From NCBI GenBank assembly GCA_029204225.1, contig CM055099.1, forward strand, positions 52,943,157 through 53,007,156: DNA of 64,000 nucleotides. Direction: 5' to 3'. How positions within the stretch are numbered: the stretch's first letter is position 1; each line of letters opens with the position of its first letter. This DNA comes from Diphasiastrum complanatum. Its lineage: Eukaryota > Streptophyta > Lycopodiopsida > Lycopodiales > Lycopodiaceae. Made by a program: the position numbers and the translations under genes. Positions 57,212-64,000 of this stretch are shown piece after piece. A model generated the notes under the pieces. The model ran no database searches. It was not told where the DNA came from and saw nothing but the letters and a program-made list of their open reading frames with translations.

Positions 57212-58267
57212 TTATGTCCTCCAAGAAAATGAGAGTGCCTCGATTGCCATAGTCATAGTTTCACCATGTTGATGAAACTTTGAATGGGCAACACTTATCT
57301 CATTATTCTTGAAGGACTTCAGATAGTGCCCTAGTGCATGATCTCTTGAAAATTCTTTAGCAGAAGATCTCTGCCCTCCTCGACGAATTGTAAAGTCTTC
57401 AAGGAAAATTGTTTCCTGAAATGATAAAAAACAAAGTAAGCTCTAGTATATAATATGACATAACGAATCTACTAGTATGTGATAAGATACAAAAACTTAC
57501 GCATTCGGCTTTGTCTTCCCTGATTACTATCTCTCCCTCAATATTATGTCCACCTTTCGATGTCAATATTGTGGGTCAATAGACAGTTCGTTGTGGAAAA
57601 CCAAGTTGACTTTGGATTCCAAGAAACTCCTCCTCAGAAGGTAGATCATCTTCTTTGATGCACATTTCCTCCACAGCCATTTTCAAGCAATCTTTCCCTG
57701 AATAAAACTTGTCATTATGTACATCGTCAACAATAGGGAGAAGATCGTCAACATCAAAATCAATTATATCCAAAAATTCATCAAGCTCTTTGCTCAAAAT
57801 GCAAAGAGTCTCAGCTTCAATGAAGTCAAAAAGATCTGATATATCCGATATTGTCAAAAAAGAGTTATTATCTATATTATAAGTAGGCAAACTGATCAAA
57901 GATTTATCAAAAGGAGAAAGGGTCGTGGGTGTTCTAGGGCCTATAAACGATGCCCTATTTTGAGCAGAATCAGAACAATCATCTCAATTAATGCTCATAT
58001 CAATAAAAAAAAATATCTATATCTACAATCATTTACTTTTCAAACTTTGTACCACTAGAAGAAGCAGCTTCAGAAGTGAAAGGGCCAGCTTCTGAATCGT
58101 CAGAAATATTTAGCAAAAGAAAAAAAAACAAAAGCAGACTGAAAATCAACAAATAAGTTATCACTTACGGGTACCAACGGAGGATTCAAACGATCACCAG
58201 CTGAACGAACAACCAGCCGTTCTTCAAACGACTGAAGACAGACTACGCCATCACGGCCTACATCCAT
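57212..58267 (-). CDS. Uncharacterised four-exon gene
   Basis: The start ATG at 58,267 gives MDVGRDGVVCLQSFEERLVV and a 33-codon exon ending at GTAAGT (58,168). A Ser/Glu-rich exon around 58,091-58,037 (SEAGPFTSEAASSSGTKFEK) joins exon 3 (57,954-57,501) in phase. Exon 3 is acidic (DISDLFDFIEAETLCILSKE, IDFDVDDLLPIVDDVHNDKF) and ends at GTAAGTTT. It joins exon 4 from 57,415 in phase: ETIFLEDFTIRRGGQRSSAK, YLKSFKNNEISVAHSKFHQH. The join of exon 1 to exon 2 is not in phase as read. One in-frame TGA occurs in exon 3 (QRTVY.PTIL). No family recognised. The tail-to-tail position with the transposase-like relic suggests both belong to one DNA transposon. Confidence 0.45.
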
Positions 58268-58457
58268 TCACTAGGACGCAAACGGTATATATGTTACTCT
58301 GTACTTCTCCTCCTTCACGACGCTCCAATAACAGATCTACAAATCTTGTTTAAACGACTGTTAATCATCTTGTAAACTGTAATTACAATTAATCAAAAGA
58401 CTCTGACAGCTATATATATGTATCTGAAGTAGCTAGTTCCTTAGAGTTAGTGAATTT

Positions 58458-58563
<106 letters not shown>

Positions 58564-58845
58564 AGAACTATAGCCATTGTTTCAAAATCTGTAAGTAGGA
58601 ATATGCGCTTATTAGTGCTACTGTATTGTGTTCTGATTCTCTCTTTTATATAGATTCTTCAATTATTACGTTCTTGATTGATTGCAATTGTCTCTCTCAC
58701 TCTCTTGCACACAAACACGGTTATCAGAGACAGAGGATCGCATGGCTGTCCAAGACGCCTAATGCTTTGCAATCCTACTATTACAGCAGTCTTAGACTCC
58801 TGCTCTGATAACCCAAAAGGACAACAAGCTTTTGATTTTGTTCTC

Positions 58846-60310
58846 TAATCAATGGTCAAGGCCATAGAAGGGGAGATGGAGTCAATTGCTAAGCATAGCA
58901 CATGGGACTTAGTGGAACCACCAGTTGGTAAGAAACCCATTGGTTGTAAATGGGTATACAGGACTAAGTACCATGCAGATGGAAGTATAGCAAAGCACAA
59001 ATCAGGATTCGTGATCAAAGGGTATGCACAAAGTAAAGGGATCGACTATGAGGAGACCTTTGCGCCAGTATGTAAGTGGAATACCCTAAGTCTACTTGTT
59101 GCTTTAGCTTCACATTTTGGTTGGCCTTTCCATCAGATGGATGTAAAATTTGCTTTTCTAAATGGTGAGTTAGAAGAAGAGGTGTTCATAGATCAACCTG
59201 AAGGCTTTGTAGCGAAAGGATAGGAGAATAAAGTATGTCGCTTGAAGAAAGTACTTTATGGTCTTAAACAGGCACCACGTGTGTGTGGTACAGTAGGATT
59301 GATGCCTACTTTCATTATAAGGAGATGGTAAGAACACATTCTAATCCGAATCTTTATGTCTTGTGATTTGATGGTATGGTTGCTTTGATTGCTCTTTATG
59401 TTGATGACTTGATTATCATGGGAAATAATCAAGAGATGATAGACATGATCAAGAAAGACCTCATGGAACAATTCGAGGTGTGGCAAAAAGGACACAAAGT
59501 GGGTTTAACATAGGTGAAGTATGTCAGAGAGTTGCTGCACAGGTTCAGGTTGCAGGATTGCAAGCCAGTGAACACTCCTATTGAACCAGGTAAAAAGCTT
59601 TTTAAGCTTGACAAGTCACAACCATTTGATGCTACAATATATAGGCAGTTAGTTAGGATGGAGCTTGATTTACCTTACCACAACTAGACCAGATATATGC
59701 TATGTTGTTGGTGATGTAAGTCAGTTTATGCCAGCAACTATGGAATGCATTGAAAGACAGCTAAGCGCATTTTGCGTTATGTGAAAGGCACTTTCGATTA
59801 TGGCTTGGTGTACAGGAAGCATGAGGGTTTACCTGAGTTATGTGACTATGTGGATGCAGATTGGGGAGGTGATTATAATGATCGTAGATCCACCACAGGG
59901 TATGTATTCCAGCTTTGTGGCAGTTGCTTTTCCTGGTCTAGTAAAAAAAAAGTATAGTTGCTTTATCTACAATAGAAGAGAGTATAAGGCAATGTGTAGT
60001 GCAGCACAATAAGCTATATGGTTGAGGCAAATTTTGGATGAAGTGGGCATGAAATAGGAAAATTCCAAGACTATACATAGCAATAATCAAAGTGGCATTC
60101 AGCTACTAAAGAATCCAATGTTCCATGTGAGAACCAAATACATTGAGATTCAGTATCACTTTATACGTGAGAGGCTGCTGAGTCATGAAATCCATGTTGC
60201 TCATTGTAATACGGACAAACAACTAGCTGATATTTTCACTAAGCCACTTGTTAGAGAAAAGTTTGATAAATTTAGATCAAAGCTTTTTGTATTTAAAGTT
60301 TGTTGACTTT
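58846..60310 (+). pseudogene. Ty1/copia RT-RNase H remnant
   Basis: RT is well preserved from 58,852: HSTWDLVEPPVGKKPIGCKW, GIDYEETFAPVCKW, FHQMDVKFAFLNGELEEEVF, then LYGLKQAPR, a lesion, and ALYVDDLIIMGN (59,393 on) with the catalytic Asp pair. RNase H starts at about 59,772 (RYVKGTFDYGLVYRKHEGLP, YVDADWGGDYNDRRSTTGYV). After shifts it ends with KYIEIQYHFIRERLL and LADIFTKPL at about 60,245. TAG at 59,221 and several later stops and shifts inactivate it. Gag, protease and integrase are missing. Confidence 0.92.
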
Positions 60311-60600
60311 AAAGCTATGTATATGAATATATAAAAAGTAGATTCTACTTCAAGAGAGAGAGTTAGAATTAAAGTAGAATCATTGTGTTATTGTACTGTG
60401 ATCGGTTGGCCTTGCCACAAGGTGAGTCAACGGGACACGTGTCCTGTCGACAACAACCTAGGCCATGCATGGGTTGCCTGAGTGAAGAACTATATATACA
60501 ATGTATTTTCATTTTGAGAAATACAGTTGCTACGTGAGCTTGGTGTGGAGAGTGTTTTTTGTCTGTGTTGCTGTGTAGCATGATCTGTGTTCCTCTTCAA
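60311..60600 (+). mobile_element. Possible 3' LTR of the preceding copia
   Basis: Follows RNase H. AAAGTAGATTCTACTTCAAG and AAAGTAGAATC flank an AGAGAGAGAG purine tract that could be the polypurine primer. ACTATATATACAATG near 60,490 looks like a TATA region. Neither end was fixed. Confidence 0.35.
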
Positions 60601-60608
60601 AGTAGATT

Positions 60609-61740
60609 CTAAGTGCTTGTGTAATCATGTTCATCGAAATCGAATTTCAAGAAATCTGAACTACGACGGGTGGATGCATTTGCACTTGTCAAAATTGACG
60701 AATTCGGTGTACATTTTGTTTGAATGCCAATTTGAAAATGACATCTTTTATTTTTGTTGTTATCAACAGCCTCTCCAACATCCTCCACACCCGTAAGAAT
60801 ATTCGAGTTGTATGCTGATGCAGATGTATTATGAGTAACCAGATCCTCGACATCTGTTAAGATATCTGAGTTATACACTGATCTTGATATATTACGACTA
60901 TGAGAAATATCTTTGATTCTTGTCAAGATATCCAAGTATAAGCTACTTGTCAACGATCTTGTTGGATTGCAGTTGGCGGATCTGTTTTCGACATCTTCTA
61001 CACCACTTACATAATCTGAATTATATACTGATCTTGTCGACATTTTTTGGATGCTACCCCTTTTTGAACCACCAGGCTGGCGGGCCAACATTTTCTTGAT
61101 GTTGTTCTTTTCTGAACCATTAGAATAATATGTGAAGCACTCACCTAATGGTTCAGTAAATGATACATGTTTTCTCTTTTTAGAGTGCAAAGATAGTTTT
61201 GACAAACATCAAATCATTGTTTGGTTTTGTTTGTAGAAAGGGTCTTCGTCATCTGCCATGGCATTTACAATATTTTTTTTCTGTTGTAATTGAGGTCAAC
61301 TTCATGATAACAGGCAAGTTTTTTTCACTAGGATAGTGGCCTTTGAATTTAGCAATGCAAACTGCTACCCCTTGAAAACTATACAATCAACAACGTCATC
61401 AATATTGTATAATAATGGACAATTGGCAAAAATGAGTTCATTCATGTCAACAATATTTGCATTATCCCACAAGATTTTTTTTTGCAATGGGATCGATGGA
61501 AATATAGTTGTGAACTTCTCCTAGGCAATCAAATTCACCGTGAGGGTATGGCAAGGGACAATCCATTTTAAACACCTTTGAAATAAGGACCACACTTTTA
61601 TTCGTACCAACTTCTCTGAAAAAAACATGTTCCATTTGATTCAGTAGTTAAGACATTTCCAGACGCAACCGCCTCTTTCCGAGAAAATAAAACAATTGGA
61701 ACATCTTTTCTTGAACAGTCCATGTAGTGACCCTGAAAAA
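60609..61740 (-). pseudogene. Uncharacterised gene with internal about 21-residue repeats
   Basis: The final open stretch (61,205-60,609, 198 codons) has a basic patch (HSKKRKHVSFTEPL) and four degenerate repeats: RSVYNSDYVSGVEDV, SSLYLDILTRIKDI, RSVYNSDILTDVEDL and SAYNSNILTGVEDV. Upstream the same frame continues past one TGA (NAMADDEDPFYKQNQTMI). Beyond an acceptor-like TTACAACAG lie CPLPYPHGEFDCLGEVHNYI and, after a shift in an A-run, NIVDMNELIFANCPLLYNID. The composition is protein-like throughout. No family recognised. It lies on the same strand as the 57,212-58,267 gene, with copia sequence between, so it may be part of the same element. Confidence 0.4.
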
Positions 61741-61894
61741 ATAATATAGATACACTTTACGTTAGGATTTGCAATGTTATTGAAAGTATAATTAACAATA
61801 TTATGAAATTATAATAAATAGTGCCAAATAGCTATTGAAAGTCAAATTAGAAAAATTATTATAAAACTGTAACAAAATTATGAAACAATAACCC

Positions 61895-62055
61895 TTAGAC
61901 CTTGTCCCTTAGCTGGTGGCCCTTAGCCCATAGCCCTTCCCCTTGTCCCTAGGCCCTTAGTGCTTCGTCCTTAGCATTAGCACTTGGCTCTTAACTCTTA
62001 GCCCTTAGTCCTTAGCCCTTAGCCCTTAGCTCTCGTGCATTAGCCCTTACCCTTG
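61895..62055 (-). repeat. Telomere-like array (C-rich strand), 160 bp
   Basis: Runs of CCCTTAG, CCTTAGC and CCCTTAC heptamer variants, the complement of the CTAAGGG/TTAAGGG units found at 10,862-11,985. Confidence 0.8.
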
Positions 62056-62312
62056 AGCATCAGTTTATGACTAATCCTGGTGTAACACATTGGAAGCCTC
62101 TTATCAGAGTCATGAGATATCTTCGAGCTACTATGGACCCTTGCATTTGTTATGGAGCAATCGGCAATGACAAATTCAATTTACTCAATGGTTACACAGA
62201 TGCAAGTTGGGAAGGAGATGTAGACACTCATAAATTCACTTTCGGATTTACATTCTTCCTCAGCAATGGTCCAATTTTTTGGAACAGTTGCAATCTGATA
62301 GAAAAATGATGA
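62052..62312 (+). pseudogene. Copia RNase H fragment
   Basis: One frame: MTNPGVTHWKPLIRVMRYLR, then LNGYTDASWEGDVDTHKFTF and FFLSNGPIFWNS. This matches the start of copia RNase H (MANPG-HW---RVLRYLKGT, GY-DADWAGD-D-RRSTSG), with the catalytic Asp present. It starts directly at the edge of the telomere-like array and ends by 62,312. Confidence 0.88.
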
Positions 62313-63070
62313 TTTTATGTAGGATAAAAATATAAGTTTATTACAATATATTTCATGAAGTTTTTCTTACTCAACATAAATATCTAAGTTTAATAGAAAG
62401 AAAAATTCATATTTAAAAAATGCACAATTGAGCTAGAATCTCTCAAAAGATGATGAAGACATGAGGATACAAATGCTTTGCCAAAAACAAAACTTTTATC
62501 CTAATCATTCATAGCTCATCTCTTCTTCTTGTTCTTTTGTGGTGAAGGTGTCATTGGACTGCATAGATTTAAGCAAATATCTCAAAGGATTCTAAAACTA
62601 GAGATGAATTTTGATAGGTGCCTCATAATCTTCTCCAAGGAATGATAAATCTCAATGGTGCCTAGAGGCTATGCTTTCACCTATATAGTGTAGCCAAACA
62701 AAAATATTCACTTAAAATGTGTGTGTGATGTGATAATCCAAAAACAAGACATCAAATTTAGAAACAATATTATTTTTAGAAAACCAGTGCATGAGTCTTA
62801 AAAAATGATACCATGTAATGGATCCAAATGTATTGCGTCCTCATGAAATGTAGATGACATATGGCTTTTTATTTCCATTATAGTATTTGAGCACATAGAG
62901 ACATCATGAGAATGGTTGTGTTTGCACAATGGGATGTCAATACCATTGACATTCCCTTCATTCCTTCAATAAATAACATAATGTCTAAGTGACTAAATCT
63001 AAATGAATTTAAAAATTGAGGACCAGGTCCTACATTTGAATTACAAGACTCATAACTTGAACATGTGATA
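62313..63070. other. No recognisable gene
   Basis: AT-rich, no supported frame. Confidence 0.4.
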
Positions 63071-63075
63071 GGATC

Positions 63076-63574
63076 GTTATTACACATTATAAGCCCAAAG
63101 GGATGGTAGAGCTTTCATAGAACTTGTCAAATAGTATGTGTGGCCCCCATTATGCCATAGAAGATAGGGTGACAATTGCACATTGTAACTCGGGGAATGG
63201 TAGAGCTCTAGTAGAAGTCATCAAATATTTCATATATAGATGTGACTATAAACTATGCACAACAAAATAGCAATGACTGAGGATGAAAGAAAAAACTATT
63301 TAACCTTTTTGACTTGCAAGGCTATTTCATTTAAAAAGAATCTTTGTAATATCATCATAAAGGTTATAAAATTTCAATTTTGCCTAAACTTCAAGTCATC
63401 AAGTATTGCATAGGTGGATGTTAATGTAGATGTGACTATGTGAACTATGCACAACAAGATAGCAATGGTTGAGCATGAAAGGACAAATCTATTTAACCTT
63501 TTTGACTTGTGAGGCTATTTCATTTTAACATCATCATAAAGGTTATAGAATTTCAATTTTGCCTAAACTTCAAG
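63076..63574. repeat. Two adjoining tandem duplications
   Basis: First, a 65-bp unit at 63,076-63,140 and 63,174-63,238 (CACATT-TAA-C...GG-ATGGTAGAGCT...GTCAAATA). Second, a unit at 63,238-63,394 repeated at 63,428-63,574, sharing AACTATGCACAACAA-ATAGC, TTAACCTTTTTGACTTG and TTTCAATTTTGCCTAAACTT. The second copy lacks about 15 bp. Divergence is low (a few per cent to 10 per cent), so this is younger than the duplications at 16.7 and 19.7 kb. Confidence 0.88.
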
Positions 63575-64000
63575 GTATTTTCCTCCCTTTTTGGCAATAT
63601 TCTTCCAAATAAATAATCCAGTTTTGGCAGGTAGTTTCATTACAGTAACAAAGGGCTTTGAATTGGACTTCACATACATTGAATATGAAAATAAGACTTT
63701 TATTGCAATGTGTGTTATGTCATCATTAAGACACCTTATCATTTTGTCTTGGAAGGTGAGAGATTCATGTCACATTATTAATGCTTTGCAGAATTACTAC
63801 TTATTTAGACATACTTAATATAAAATCTCATAAGCATACTTGCAAAAACATAATCTTTTGTATGTAGTTGTAAAGAGGTCTCAATTCCAGGAGATTCTTT
63901 AATAATGTGATTCAATATGACAATGAATACTATAAGCTGTATGTACATTTATAAAAGATGTAAATTATGGTTTGGCTTCGACTTTTTGGAAGTCTCTCTC
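63575..64000. other. No recognisable gene
   Basis: A 75-codon frame (63,591-63,818) has no recognisable motif. Confidence 0.35.

Noticed and set aside
58846-60310. A retroviral or pararetroviral reverse transcriptase
   Set aside because: LYGLKQAPR, YVDD and the following RNase H with YVDADWGGD are Ty1/copia signatures. No movement, coat or envelope protein is present anywhere in the window.

Overview
The window looks like AT-rich nuclear DNA of a land plant with a large, repeat-laden genome. Supporting signs are degenerate TTTAGGG-type arrays, copia primer-binding sites matching plant initiator-Met tRNA (TGGTATCAGAGC), an En/Spm (CACTA) TNP2-type transposase with plant-like introns, a tRNA-derived SINE pair, long GA/CT microsatellites and one gene resembling the plant OXS3 family. 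A fern or another early-diverging lineage is possible, but the sequence does not settle this. No rRNA, intact tRNA, CRISPR or organelle insert was seen. Nearly all coding sequence is decayed mobile-element sequence.

Layout. 0-9 kb: GA microsatellites, copia gag/protease (-), an uncharacterised decayed gene region (-), a copia RT/RNase H end, a retroelement leader with tandem repeats, and a gag relic. 9.4-15.5 kb: Ty3/gypsy RT scrap, LINE relics, and a 1.1-kb telomere-like array into which a copia 3' half with its LTR is embedded. 16-26 kb: tandem duplications, an LTR with PBS (-), a 376-bp MITE, GC palindromes, a SINE pair, and unrecognised decayed sequence. 26.4-29 kb: a four-exon CACTA transposase start cut off by an LTR-like repeat and a copia gag. 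29-31.4 kb: hairpins with co-varying arms and a 126-bp tandem repeat. 31.4-35.5 kb: minus-strand copia with leader, PBS and a 660-bp LTR that sits in a gypsy integrase.

36.3-49.7 kb is the most interesting part. A decayed Helitron has its Rep domain at 36.3-37.45 kb and its Pif1-type helicase at 46.3-48.1 kb. About 9 kb of copia and other debris separates the halves. Behind the helicase are spliced exons of unknown function that end in a GIY-YIG nuclease-like domain.

49.7-64 kb: a one-frame pseudogene, an inverted copy of the 27.7-kb LTR-like repeat, an OXS3-like gene (-), a transposase-like pseudogene (+) tail-to-tail with a multi-exon uncharacterised gene (-), another copia RT/RNase H, a 198-codon ORF with internal repeats (-), a second small telomere-like block next to copia RNase H, and tandem repeats at the end.

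All assignments come from reading motifs by eye. No alignment or database search was run, and boundaries are approximate unless a splice site, PBS, target-site duplication or terminal repeat is cited.
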